Source of the DNA: Flexilinea sp.
Lineage (GTDB): Bacteria > Chloroflexota > Anaerolineae > Anaerolineales > Anaerolineaceae
Direction of reading: 5' to 3'
Assembly (NCBI GenBank): GCA_017432685.1
Contig: JAFRIR010000086.1
Span: forward strand, 1-36,286
Length of the DNA: 36,286 bases
The notes beneath the pieces were generated by a model. That model did no database searches and was not told where the DNA came from. It was given only the letters and a program-made list of their open reading frames with translations. A program made the position numbers and the translations under genes. The stretch's first letter is position 1; every line of letters begins with the position of its first letter. This document shows, piece after piece, positions 22,781 through 31,045 of the stretch.

Positions 22781-25039
22781 TTATTGTATCATAGGTATTT
22801 TTATTGTTTTTGCTGAATATCGGTATAATTTTTCGTCCCGTTCCACGGCAAGCGTATCGATCAGGGAAGTTGCCCCGTTCAGGCAGCCGCTGAGCCAAAC
22901 TTCAGCGCCGTCCGGCAGATATTCCGGTGGAGTTTCCAATGGCATTTCCATGGTACCGAAGCTGCCGGGGGCAAGCGTCAGGAACACCAGCCGGCCGTGA
23001 TCGGTGACTCCATACCCCTGTTTGGCGCTTTCCGGCTCTCCTTCTCCGGCTCCGTACCAGCGGGGATATACGGCGATTGCATGCAGATAAAATTGATCCT
23101 CAGCGGGACACTGCATTGTCATCGGTCCGATTTTCTCCTGAACTGTTTTTTTGTCATCCTGCCGGAAGGACTGTGGTATCGCTCTATCAGCCAGCGGAAT
23201 AGCGGCAGCTGTCAGCAGGATGCAGATCAACGTACAGGCGTAGGGCGGGACGTTTTCCCGCTGCCCGGTCTGCAGCCGGTCTTTCCCGCCGCAGAAGCGG
23301 TAAAGGATAGATAGCAGATCGGTCAGGCCGATGGAAAAATAAAGCATCATGATCCAGTCTGTGGGGATCAGATAGCGTCCGGCGGAATAACGTCCCATCG
23401 CGGTACTGAAGTTGAAGATCGTGATGGCCATGAGCGGGATGAACCCTGCATGAGGGGAGCGTTGATTCGCTGCTCCGACACCAAGGGCCCAGAGGAAAAT
23501 ACCAAGTCCCAAAAAGACCAGATTGTATGCGCACAGATCACCTGAATCCAGCAATTCCCAGAAGGGTTCCGTGCTTTGCAGCAGCTCCCCGGTCTCGTTC
23601 AGATGATCCCGGAGCGGGAACAGGCGGAAATTGCTGATCTCGCTGTTGAGGAAGTGTACGGTGACAAAGTGGGCGACAGCGGAAAAATGAGAGCGCATGG
23701 AGGATGCGATAAAAGCGGTCATGCGCTGCGTATAGTCTCCGTCATTTTCATCCGGCAGCTGAGTGAGGTCTGCTCCGTCGAAATTATAGCTGCGGGCCAT
23801 TTCGGCTGTCTGTGTCATGGGATGGTCGAAGACAAACTGTCCGGTGATGTGGTGATTCCGCAGCAGCCAGGGCATCACACAGATCCCGAGGGCGAGCGTA
23901 AAAAGCAGCAGCTGTTTCAGCCCCTGTCCTAAGGATTTTTTGAAAGCAGGGATCAGCGGAAAAAGCAGAAGAAGGATCAGGCAGAAGCTCTGGGTACGGA
24001 TGAGCGCCATGCCTCCCAGGGCACAGCCTGCCGCGAAAGCCCAGCGGGACGCCTTTTTATTTGTAGCGGATTTCTGCCAGCGAACCAGTGTCCAGATGAA
24101 TGCGGTGCACACCAGTGCGGTGGGGAGATCGGCAAAGAAATATTTGGTGGTCGAGACGTTATGACCGAAAGGCGCAGTCAGGATCGCGTGGGTCTCCCGC
24201 AGGATCACCAGCAATGCGGCGCCGATTCCGGCTTCGCAGGAATGAAGATCACGTCCGCAGAGATAAACAAAAACCGGCAGCAGGCCCAGCGCCAGTGTCT
24301 GGAAAAAGATGATCCGGTCATATTGATTGCCGGCAACCAGATGCAGCCCGGTAAGAAAGGCTATATAAAGCGGACGGGGAGGAATATCAATTCCCTTGAA
24401 GCCCATCCCGGCGGCGGCTGCCCGGGCATAGTGTCCGTAAAAGGAACCATCGGAAAAAGGATAGGTTTCAAAGTTCGGCGCCCGTCCGGCAGGAGAAAAA
24501 AATCCGTTCTGGTTCGGAATGGCGGTCCAGACGACAACCGCGCACAGCCATATGATCAGCGGCAGCCAGCTCTTAAAACGCTCCGGGATGCCCTGTGGAG
24601 TGAATTTCTCCAGACAGAACCAGAGCAGGCATACGGCAAAAGCCAGCAGGATATGCCATTCCAGCAGCGGTACGGTTGGTTTTCCCCAGAAAGCATTCTC
24701 TTTTTCCAGTCCTGCGCGGGTCTTTGAAATCAGCAAAGCGGCTGCGAGACACACGAGCATCACAACAGCGGTGATAAACCATTTTTTGCGGTCTTCCCGC
24801 AGGGTTTTGCGGACGTGTTCCCGGGAACGGATCAGAAGGACGGTGCAGAGCACCAGGCACAAAACGGATCCGCCGATAACCGGCGGCAGCCCTCGCTGAT
24901 AAAAGACTTTCCAGAAATAAATTCCCGTGGTATGGAACAGCAGGAAAGCCGTCCGCAGCGCCATGACGGCACACAGCACTCCCAGGGTCAAAATGACCAT
25001 CCAGAAGAAACGCTTTTGTGCACCGGAAGATCTTTTCAT
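22781..25039 (-). CDS. Large polytopic membrane protein, GT-C (PMT/ArnT-like) glycosyltransferase candidate
   Basis: I start this at 25039 (MKRSSGAQKRFFWMVILTLG); in-frame ATGs upstream lie in the heptamer array. The 752-aa protein has about 11-13 membrane spans. The first exterior loop after the third or fourth span holds FSDGSFYGHYARAAAAGMGF then KGIDIPPRPLY, in the position where GT-C enzymes carry acidic catalytic residues. A large soluble C-terminal part (about residues 640-752) reads as a beta-sandwich (TMQCPAEDQFYLHAIAVYPR, LTLAPGSFGTMEMPLE). The protein would transfer a lipid-linked sugar to an exterior acceptor. The family call rests on topology and loop pattern only. It lies 42 bp after pcrA on the same strand. 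Confidence 0.65.
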   Translation of the reverse strand: MKRSSGAQKRFFWMVILTLGVLCAVMALRTAFLLFHTTGIYFWKVFYQRGLPPVIGGSVLCLVLCTVLLIRSREHVRKTLREDRKKWFITAVVMLVCLAAALLISKTRAGLEKENAFWGKPTVPLLEWHILLAFAVCLLWFCLEKFTPQGIPERFKSWLPLIIWLCAVVVWTAIPNQNGFFSPAGRAPNFETYPFSDGSFYGHYARAAAAGMGFKGIDIPPRPLYIAFLTGLHLVAGNQYDRIIFFQTLALGLLPVFVYLCGRDLHSCEAGIGAALLVILRETHAILTAPFGHNVSTTKYFFADLPTALVCTAFIWTLVRWQKSATNKKASRWAFAAGCALGGMALIRTQSFCLILLLLFPLIPAFKKSLGQGLKQLLLFTLALGICVMPWLLRNHHITGQFVFDHPMTQTAEMARSYNFDGADLTQLPDENDGDYTQRMTAFIASSMRSHFSAVAHFVTVHFLNSEISNFRLFPLRDHLNETGELLQSTEPFWELLDSGDLCAYNLVFLGLGIFLWALGVGAANQRSPHAGFIPLMAITIFNFSTAMGRYSAGRYLIPTDWIMMLYFSIGLTDLLSILYRFCGGKDRLQTGQRENVPPYACTLICILLTAAAIPLADRAIPQSFRQDDKKTVQEKIGPMTMQCPAEDQFYLHAIAVYPRWYGAGEGEPESAKQGYGVTDHGRLVFLTLAPGSFGTMEMPLETPPEYLPDGAEVWLSGCLNGATSLIDTLAVERDEKLYRYSAKTIKIPMIQ

Positions 25040-25043
25040 ATGT

Positions 25044-25085
25044 TCCCTGACACCTGACATCTGAAACCTGACACCTGACACCTAA
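25044..25085. repeat. Degenerate 7-bp-phase array between pcrA and the membrane-protein gene
   Basis: On the minus strand six units fill the gap: TTAGGTG, TCAGGTG, TCAGGTT, TCAGATG, TCAGGTG and TCAGGGA. The first overlaps the pcrA TAG stop and the last abuts the next start codon, so the array accounts for the whole spacer. Confidence 0.8.
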
Positions 25086-27436
25086 TCAATCGGCTTACTC
25101 AGCTTCACCAGTTTTGTCATCCCTGCGATGACTTTCTTGAGCCCTACGGATTTGAACTGGATGGTCACGATCTCGTCCTCACCTTCGATCTTTGATTCAA
25201 GTACGGTGCCTTCTCCCCAGGAATTGTGACGGACTTTATCCAGTGCATGAAATTCGCTCTTGACCTCAGCCTTGGCGCTTGTTTTCGCAGCCGGCGGTTT
25301 GGTGGTGATGGCGGAGCCGGTCCGGCGGATCGGTTCGCTGGAGCGTGTATAGGTGGAGGTACCCGATGAGGCAGCGCTGCTCATGCCCCGGCTCCAGGAA
25401 GGGGTATTTTCCCAACGGGAAGTCCGCTGGGAAGAACTGCGTCCGCTTCGGGCAGATGCGGAGCGGTCGTTCAGCGGACGGAGCAGCTCCTGCGGGATAT
25501 CATTGAGAAAACGGGATCGGATCATGACATCGACCTGCCCGTAGGACATGCGCTGTTCGGCCCGGACCAGTGTCAGGCTGTTGCGGGCACGGGTGATGCC
25601 GACATAAAACAGGCGGCGTTCTTCCGCCATTTCTTCCGGATCATCAAACGAACGGGAATGGGGCAGCACACCGTCATCCAGCCCGATGATGAACACACGG
25701 TTGAATTCCAGGCCTTTGACGGCATGCAGGGTCATCAGGGTCGGACAGTCCGGGTTTTCCGAGACAGTATCCTGGTCGGAGACGAGAGCGAGATTCTGCA
25801 GAAATTCCGAAATGCCGCGTTCTTCATAATCAAAAGCCATCTTGCGGAGTTCCTCGACATTGTCCCAGCGGTCATCCTCACCGTCGCTGTCCGCTTCCAG
25901 CCACGATTGATAGCCGGTCTCGCGGATGATGCGGTCCATCAGGTTCACGATGCTCGGGTCGCTGTTCATCTGGTCGCGCCAGCCAAGCAGTTTGGCGCCA
26001 AAATCGGCGATCGGCAGTGCACTGCGGCCCATCTCAGGCCAGTAAACAGATTCCGGTCCCAGACGCCCGATATCCATCAGCACTTCGCCGGCTGATTTCT
26101 GGCTTTCATAAGCTGCCAGGTTCAAATTCGCCTGTGCTTTCGCGCCGATACCGCGGGTGGGAACGTTGATGACACGGTTCAGGCTGATCTGATCATGCGG
26201 ATTGAACACCAGGCGCAGATAGGCGATCATATCTTTGACTTCGCGCCGTCCGTAGAAACGCTGGGCGCCCACCAGACGGTAAGCCATCCCGCGATAGAGA
26301 AATGCATCTTCAAACATACGGGACTGGGCATTGGTGCGGTAAAGCACAGCAAAATCTCCACCTTTTGCGTTGCCGTTTTGGATCAGCTGCTGGATCGTGT
26401 CGGCTACAAAGCGGGCTTCGTCCCGGTCATCTTCGGCTTCGTAGAGCCCGATCAACTCGCCGGCTCCGCGGTCGGAAAAGAGCTTTTTCGGAGTGCGGTT
26501 TTTGTTCCGGTCGATCACACCGCCAGCCGCGTCAAGCACATTCTGGACGGAGCGGTAGTTTTGCTCCAGCAAAATCTTCTGACAGTTGGGATAATCTTTC
26601 TCGAACTGCAGAATGTTGCGGTAATCCGCCCCGCGCCAGCGGTAGATCGACTGGTCTTCGTCACCAACGGCAAACAGGTTGCCGTCCGGTCCCGCCAGCA
26701 GCTTCAGCAGCTGGTATTGAACTGTGTTGGTGTCCTGGAATTCATCCACCAGGATGTGATGGAAACGCCGCCGGTAGTTCTCCCGGATCTGCGGGTTGTC
26801 GCTGAGCAGCTTGTGCGTCCACAGCAGCAGGTCGTCAAAGTCCAGCGAATTGCTGGCCAGAAGCTCCCGCTGGTAGCGCTCATAGACCCGGTAAACGGTC
26901 TCTTCGCGGTAGTTCGAACGGGGCATGTCGTCCGGGAACTGCAGTTCATTTTTGCAGTTTGAAATGGCATTGTGCAGCGCGTTGGGTTTGAAGGATTTTT
27001 CATCAATGTTCAAGTCTTTGATGATGCGCTTGATCAGCGACTGCTGGTCGTCGGTGTCCATGATGACGAAGTTGCTGTCAAATGGCAGGGCCCCTGCCTC
27101 CCGGCGCAGGATGCGGGCACAGACCGCATGGAACGTCCCGATCCACATGGAGCCCTGGACCGATTCCCCGAGCGTTCCCTCGATGCGGGTCACCATCTCC
27201 TTGGCGGCCTTGTTGGTGAAGGTTACAGCCAGAATGTTGTAGGGACGGACGCCCATCGTCCGCATCAGGTAAACGATGCGCTGGGTCAGCACCCGGGTCT
27301 TGCCCGATCCCGGTCCTGCGATGACAAGGATCTGTCCGTTCCCCGCGGTCACTGCCTGTTCCTGTTGTGGGTTCAATCGTTCAGTGTTTTCCATAATGTC
27401 GGGTTTATTATTATTAGTAAACAGTATCTCATTCAT
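25082..27436 (-). CDS. pcrA: UvrD/PcrA-type superfamily 1 DNA helicase
   Basis: I start this at 27436 (MNEILFTNNN), 7 nt after GGAG; the extended start 42 nt upstream lies inside the preceding gene. The 784-aa helicase has Walker A AGPGSGKT (40-47), motif Ia VTFTNKAAKEM, motif II DEFQDTN (231-237), motif III AVGDEDQSIYRWRGAD, motif IV YRTNAQSRMFED, motif V TLMTLHAVKGLEF and motif VI EERRLFYVGITRAR. A Ser/Thr/Arg-rich linker precedes the C-terminal Tudor-like segment (DKVRHNSWGEGTVLESKIEG) that contacts RNA polymerase in PcrA. It unwinds 3-prime to 5-prime in excision repair and removes RecA. It overlaps the DUF1016 gene by 8 bp, an unusual partner. Confidence 0.96.
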   Translation of the reverse strand: MNEILFTNNNKPDIMENTERLNPQQEQAVTAGNGQILVIAGPGSGKTRVLTQRIVYLMRTMGVRPYNILAVTFTNKAAKEMVTRIEGTLGESVQGSMWIGTFHAVCARILRREAGALPFDSNFVIMDTDDQQSLIKRIIKDLNIDEKSFKPNALHNAISNCKNELQFPDDMPRSNYREETVYRVYERYQRELLASNSLDFDDLLLWTHKLLSDNPQIRENYRRRFHHILVDEFQDTNTVQYQLLKLLAGPDGNLFAVGDEDQSIYRWRGADYRNILQFEKDYPNCQKILLEQNYRSVQNVLDAAGGVIDRNKNRTPKKLFSDRGAGELIGLYEAEDDRDEARFVADTIQQLIQNGNAKGGDFAVLYRTNAQSRMFEDAFLYRGMAYRLVGAQRFYGRREVKDMIAYLRLVFNPHDQISLNRVINVPTRGIGAKAQANLNLAAYESQKSAGEVLMDIGRLGPESVYWPEMGRSALPIADFGAKLLGWRDQMNSDPSIVNLMDRIIRETGYQSWLEADSDGEDDRWDNVEELRKMAFDYEERGISEFLQNLALVSDQDTVSENPDCPTLMTLHAVKGLEFNRVFIIGLDDGVLPHSRSFDDPEEMAEERRLFYVGITRARNSLTLVRAEQRMSYGQVDVMIRSRFLNDIPQELLRPLNDRSASARSGRSSSQRTSRWENTPSWSRGMSSAASSGTSTYTRSSEPIRRTGSAITTKPPAAKTSAKAEVKSEFHALDKVRHNSWGEGTVLESKIEGEDEIVTIQFKSVGLKKVIAGMTKLVKLSKPID

Positions 27437-28460
27437 TGTAAGGCTCCTGATTTTCAATTCGCCGTCGTTCTGTTTCAATTTCTCTTTGCAATTCTTCCGC
27501 GGAAGGCAGGGTCAGTTGATATTTAGATGCAAAGATTTGTTTTGCGTCATTTAGTACGGAGTATTTCACAATGGCTTCATTTTTTTGAGAACAGAGGATG
27601 ATGCCGATCGTCGGGTTGTCATCGTTGTTTTTATACAATGCGTCAAACATGCGGATATAGCTGTCCATCTGTCCCACATCAGCATGTGTCAGTTTACCGA
27701 TTTTTAAATCGATCAGCACATGACATTTTAAAATGCTGTGATAAAAAACAAGATCGAGATAGAAATCTTCATCCTCATAGCGCATAAGCTTCTGTCTGGC
27801 TATAAAACAAAAACCTCGTCCCAATTCTAACAGGAATTCCTGTAATTTATCGATCAATGCCTGTTCCAGCTCGGTCTCTCTCAATGCAGGATAATTTTTC
27901 AAGTCCAGAAATTCAAGAACATAGGGATCTTTAATAAAATCTTCTGCTTTTAATGGCTTCATCAGCTCATTTGCTTCAGCGATAACAGGTTCTTTCTCAC
28001 GAGAGGCAAGTAACCGGTCATAATACAATGTGGAAATCTGCCGTTCCAATTGTCTGCTTGACCAGCCTGAACGAACAGATTCCTCCATATACCATTTTCT
28101 GGCTGCATCATCCTCAACCCGAAGCAAAGCGCGATAATGTGTCCAGGTCAATTGCGAACGCAGTGCGTTCGTATTTGGAAAAAGAACATAAAACTTTTTC
28201 ATTTGCTGCAGGTTTCTGACATCAAAGCCCTTGCCAAATTCTTCGGAAAGCCTTTCTGAAAGCCCGCGCAGGATACCTTTCCCATATTCAGCGCGAAAAC
28301 TTCCCGTTTGTTCATGTTCCACGATGATTCGGCCGATATTCCAATATGCCTGAACCATCGAGAAATTTACGGCATGATACGCCTGCTTCCGGGAGGAAAG
28401 AAGGACATTTTTGATTTCTGTATAGATATTTTGAAAGGATTCCTGCAGTGCTTCACTCAT
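27429..28460 (-). CDS. DUF1016 (YhcG-type) PD-(D/E)XK nuclease-domain protein
   Basis: The 343-aa protein has an N-terminal DUF1016_N helical domain (residues 10-160: VNFSMVQAYWNIGRIIVEHE, FDVRNLQQMKKFYVLFPNTN, LTWTHYRALLRVEDDAARKW) and a C-terminal PDDEXK nuclease domain (residues 175-320: DPYVLEFLDLKNYPALRETE, D236 in FYLDLVFY, D251/K253 in VLIDLKIGK, GQMDSYIRMF). These proteins are common on defence islands and mobile elements, and their exact target is unclear. GGAG before the ATG supports the start. The last bases overlap pcrA, so nuclease and helicase are translated together, which is unusual and suggests joint action or mere fusion of units. Confidence 0.93.
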   Translation of the reverse strand: MSEALQESFQNIYTEIKNVLLSSRKQAYHAVNFSMVQAYWNIGRIIVEHEQTGSFRAEYGKGILRGLSERLSEEFGKGFDVRNLQQMKKFYVLFPNTNALRSQLTWTHYRALLRVEDDAARKWYMEESVRSGWSSRQLERQISTLYYDRLLASREKEPVIAEANELMKPLKAEDFIKDPYVLEFLDLKNYPALRETELEQALIDKLQEFLLELGRGFCFIARQKLMRYEDEDFYLDLVFYHSILKCHVLIDLKIGKLTHADVGQMDSYIRMFDALYKNNDDNPTIGIILCSQKNEAIVKYSVLNDAKQIFASKYQLTLPSAEELQREIETERRRIENQEPYNE

Positions 28461-28492
28461 TGTATCTCTCCTTGCAGCGGTTTCTTTGTATC

Positions 28493-28606
28493 TCAGGCTT
28501 CTTTGTCCGTTTCCTGTTGTGATTGTTCTGTAAATGGTTTATTACTGATACTCCGGTCACGGATTCGCATCACGTAACTGTCCCTGCTCTGAACAATATC
28601 TTTCAT
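28493..28606 (-). CDS. Possible 37-codon ORF upstream of the DUF1016 gene
   Basis: The ORF starts MKDIVQSRDSYVMRIRDRSI, ends TEQSQQETDKEA and stops 32 bp before the DUF1016 start on the same strand. The ribosome site is weak. The sequence reads like a fragment of a larger protein's N-terminus. It may be a leader peptide or a relic. The rest of 28607-28810 is AT-rich and shows no gene. Confidence 0.3.
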   Translation of the reverse strand: MKDIVQSRDSYVMRIRDRSISNKPFTEQSQQETDKEA

Positions 28607-28830
28607 TATGAACCATCAGCAAATCAAATTTTACCTTAATCCAATTAAAAAGTCCTGTTATTCCTTGCAGAAGTAACGATTCACAATGGAAAGGATATCC
28701 GATGCGTTATCACTGTCTATTCCATTTTTGCTATCGTTGCACCTTTTTGGAGAATTGGTTTTCATCAGTCCCTTTTTCCCAATTAATGGAAAAATTCCAA
28801 TGTCGGTTTTCTATTGAAATAAAAATATTA

Positions 28831-28839
28831 TGTTATGAT
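28831..28839 (+). promoter_or_regulatory. Extended -10 promoter of the rod-shaped RNA
   Basis: TGT-TATGAT forms an extended -10 (TGn before the hexamer at 28834-28839) within AT-rich DNA. The +1 expected seven bases later falls at 28846, the base of the RNA stem. TTGAAA at 28814-28819 is too close to act as a standard -35. Confidence 0.55.
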
Positions 28840-28844
28840 TAAAT

Positions 28845-29020
28845 CTGCCACACAATTAAATATTTGGCTTTTGCCGACTGTATTAAGGTTGTGTTTTTGT
28901 CTCCCGGCAAAAACGCAGGCTTATTTTTTCGCAACCTAAATACGGTCGGAAATAATTGTGTGGCAGCAATGGAGCATGCGTTTTTCGTGCGCAGGCTCCG
29001 TGCTTGCGCACTTTTTGTTT
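28845..29020 (+). ncRNA. Candidate rod-shaped small RNA, 6S-like in architecture
   Basis: A perfect 14-bp terminal stem, CTGCCACACAATTA (28845-28858) with TAATTGTGTGGCAG (28953-28966), encloses an asymmetric bubble (15 nt against 3 nt). Next come an 11-bp stem (28874-28884 with 28939-28949, one G-U) and, after one A-A mismatch, an 8-bp stem (28886-28893 with 28930-28937). The apical loop is about 36 nt and can itself pair (GTTTTTG/CAAAAAC). An intrinsic terminator follows at once, giving a transcript of about 175 nt. The overall plan (terminal helix, bubble, long apical arm, 3-prime terminator) recalls 6S RNA, which binds RNA polymerase, but the bubble is too lopsided for a firm call. It could also be a leader of the SPFH gene. 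Confidence 0.65.
28987..29015 (+). terminator. Intrinsic terminator of the rod-shaped RNA
   Basis: GTGCGCAGGC pairs with GCTTGCGCAC around TCCGT (one G-U), followed by TTTTTGTTTT. It is a textbook terminator only about 20 bp before the SPFH start codon. An overlapping alternative stem, GGAGCATGCG with CGCAGGCTCC (28971-29000), would exclude it. Confidence 0.85.
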
Positions 29021-29036
29021 TAACGGAGACCGAAGG

Positions 29037-30209
29037 ATGAAGATAGCCGACATTATCAAATATGAGGGGGATAACAGCACGTTTGTCTGGAAGCACCCGC
29101 TGGAAGATTTCAACAGCATGACACAGCTGATCGTTCATGAATCGCAGGAAGCGATCTTCTTTATGAACGGGCAGGCGCTGGATCTGTTCGGCCCCGGACG
29201 GTACACGCTGGAGACGCAGAATATCCCACTGCTGGGCAGATTTCTGAACCGCATTACCGGTGACGTGACGCCTTTCCACTGTGAGGTTTATTTCATCAAC
29301 AAAGCTGAACAGATGTCGATCAAGTGGGGAACGGACAGCAAAGTCCAGTACATTGAACCGACTTATGGCTTTCCCATCTCCATCGGAGCCAGCGGAGAAA
29401 TGTCCCTGCGGGCGGCGGACAGCCGCAGACTGCTGCTGAAACTGGTCGGAACAGAGAATTTCCTCGGTCAGCAGCAGCTTGTTTCATTCTTTCGGGCGAT
29501 CCTGATGTCACGGGTGAAGACCTACATCGCCCAATACATGAAAAACAATGCGGTCAGTATCTTTGAGATCGATGAACATCTGACCGTTTTTTCCAATGCA
29601 CTCCATCAACAATTAAGGATTGACTTCGCTGATTACGGCATTGCCCTGGAGCGTTTCTTTGTTACGCAGATCGTCAAACCGGACGGTGACCGGCAGTATG
29701 AACGTTTCAAGGATCTGCATTTCCGCCAGTATGCTGATATTGCGGAAGCCAAGCTGCGTCAGCAGACGGATCTGATCTATGCCCAGACCGAAGCGCAAAA
29801 GGTTGTTATCGACTCTCAGGCACAGGCAGCGAAACGTCAGCAGGAGGGCTATACCTATGCCCAGGAACGCGGCTTTGATGTTGCCGGGATGGTTGCGAGA
29901 AATGAGGCATCCGGTCAGTTTACCAACCTCGGTGTTGGGCTGGGAACGATGGCGGGGGTAGGCGGCACCGTTGCCGGAATTCTCGGAAATGCCATCAACA
30001 GTACAGCCACGGAAACAACTCCGTCAGCAGGTTCGGTTTCATCGGATTCATTCTGCGAAAACTGCGGCTCCAAACTTGCGCCCGGTACGGCTTTCTGTGA
30101 GGAATGCGGCACGGCGGTTCCGCAGGCACAGGATAAATGCGCCAACTGCGGTTATGTTTTCGAGCGTCCCGGAAAATTCTGCCCGAAGTGCGGGACGAAA
30201 AGGGTTTAG
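29037..30209 (+). CDS. SPFH-domain protein with C-terminal zinc ribbons (YdjI-like)
   Basis: The start at 29037 follows GGAG by 8 nt. The 390-aa product has an N-terminal SPFH/band-7-like region (residues 1-255: VWKHPLEDFNSMTQLIVHES, FGPGRYTLETQNIPLLGRFL, YGIALERFFVTQIV). A coiled stretch (DLIYAQTEAQKVVIDSQAQA) and a Gly-rich segment (VGLGTMAGVGGTVAGILGNA) follow. Four CxxC pairs form two zinc ribbons at the end (FCENCGS, FCEECGT, KCANCGY, FCPKCGT). Relatives are annotated as virion-core-protein-like or YdjI-like and bind membranes as oligomers. It opens the cassette with the TM, HEPN and TIR genes. It follows a terminator, so its promoter lies downstream of that, or expression depends on read-through. 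Confidence 0.9.
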   Translation: MKIADIIKYEGDNSTFVWKHPLEDFNSMTQLIVHESQEAIFFMNGQALDLFGPGRYTLETQNIPLLGRFLNRITGDVTPFHCEVYFINKAEQMSIKWGTDSKVQYIEPTYGFPISIGASGEMSLRAADSRRLLLKLVGTENFLGQQQLVSFFRAILMSRVKTYIAQYMKNNAVSIFEIDEHLTVFSNALHQQLRIDFADYGIALERFFVTQIVKPDGDRQYERFKDLHFRQYADIAEAKLRQQTDLIYAQTEAQKVVIDSQAQAAKRQQEGYTYAQERGFDVAGMVARNEASGQFTNLGVGLGTMAGVGGTVAGILGNAINSTATETTPSAGSVSSDSFCENCGSKLAPGTAFCEECGTAVPQAQDKCANCGYVFERPGKFCPKCGTKRV

Positions 30210-30229
30210 TCTTCGCCCCGAAGCACACC

Positions 30230-30276
30230 GGGACTGTCACGCCGCTGCCGCGCAGCCGGCACGGAGGGACTGTCAC
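30230..30276. repeat. Direct repeats flanking a REP-like hairpin, copy 2
   Basis: GGGACTGTCAC occurs at 30230-30240 and 30266-30276. Between them lies TGCCGCGCAGCCGGCACGG (30246-30264), which matches 16115-16133 with two differences and can form a hairpin. It lies about 20 bp after the SPFH stop. Confidence 0.5.
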
Positions 30277-30340
30277 AAGTGCTGCGTTATTGCGATAAAG
30301 ACATCATCTGAAAAATTGTGAATTAAGGGTTTCAGTAAAC

Positions 30341-31045
30341 ATGAAGAATAAATTATTTCAAAGATTCGCTTTGATCTGGCTGATTTGTTTTGCAGCTTTT
30401 AATGTGGTCTTATTTGTTGTTCCGACCACCGTTCTTGGATATTCCCGGCTGACCGGCGCCTTCTGGACCGGGTATGCCTTCATTACTCTTGCTTTTCTCG
30501 GTCAGCTCGCCTGCGGCTGGTTCGCATTGAAAGCGGATTCGCTGACGAAACTGTTTTATAACATGCCGCTGCTGACAGTTTGTCATACCGGATTATTCAT
30601 GATGCTGGTTATCGGCAGTCTGTTCATGGTGATCCCTGTCCTTCCTGTCTGGCTCGGTGTGATCCTCTGCTTTCTGGTTCTTACCTTTACTGCCATTGCG
30701 GTGATCAAAGCCAACACCGCCGCAGAGCTTGTACATGAAACGGATGAAAAGGTTCGTCGGCAAACTTCCACGATGCGGGAGCTGACCATGCAGGCGGAAT
30801 CCCTGATGCTGCAGGCAAAGAGTGAAGAAGCAAGAGCGGAATGTCAAAAAGTCTACGAAGCATTGCACTATTCCGATCCGATGAGCAATGATGCTCTAAT
30901 TTCCTATGAAGATAATATATCAAATTGTCTTACAAAAATATCTAAAGCAATATATACAGATGACCAATTAAGCATTACAGAAGTTTGTAAAGAACTGATT
31001 TCAATTATTCAGCAAAGAAATATTCTTTGTCAGAGGTTGAAATAA
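30341..31045 (+). CDS. Four-span membrane protein of the SPFH-TIR cassette
   Basis: The 234-aa protein has four membrane helices (near residues 8-30, 42-64, 74-96 and 100-123) and then a cytoplasmic helical tail (TDEKVRRQTSTMRELTMQAE, SLMLQAKSEEARAECQKVY). I know no named family. From about 30885 onward the DNA becomes markedly AT-rich, so the last 50 residues (YEDNISNCLTKISKAIYTDD and after) differ in composition from the rest, as if replaced by recombination. The stop codon TAA is directly followed by the ATG of the HEPN-motif gene, so translation is coupled. The role is probably membrane anchoring of the cassette. The function is unknown. Confidence 0.8.
   Translation: MKNKLFQRFALIWLICFAAFNVVLFVVPTTVLGYSRLTGAFWTGYAFITLAFLGQLACGWFALKADSLTKLFYNMPLLTVCHTGLFMMLVIGSLFMVIPVLPVWLGVILCFLVLTFTAIAVIKANTAAELVHETDEKVRRQTSTMRELTMQAESLMLQAKSEEARAECQKVYEALHYSDPMSNDALISYEDNISNCLTKISKAIYTDDQLSITEVCKELISIIQQRNILCQRLK

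Noticed and set aside
28845..28966. Reading the 14-bp inverted repeat as ends of a MITE
   Set aside because: No target duplication flanks it, and the promoter and terminator line up with an RNA gene instead; not fully excluded.
28839..29279. A 146-codon minus-strand frame over the rod-shaped RNA and SPFH start
   Set aside because: It runs opposite the stems and the SPFH gene, with no ribosome site and no recognisable product.
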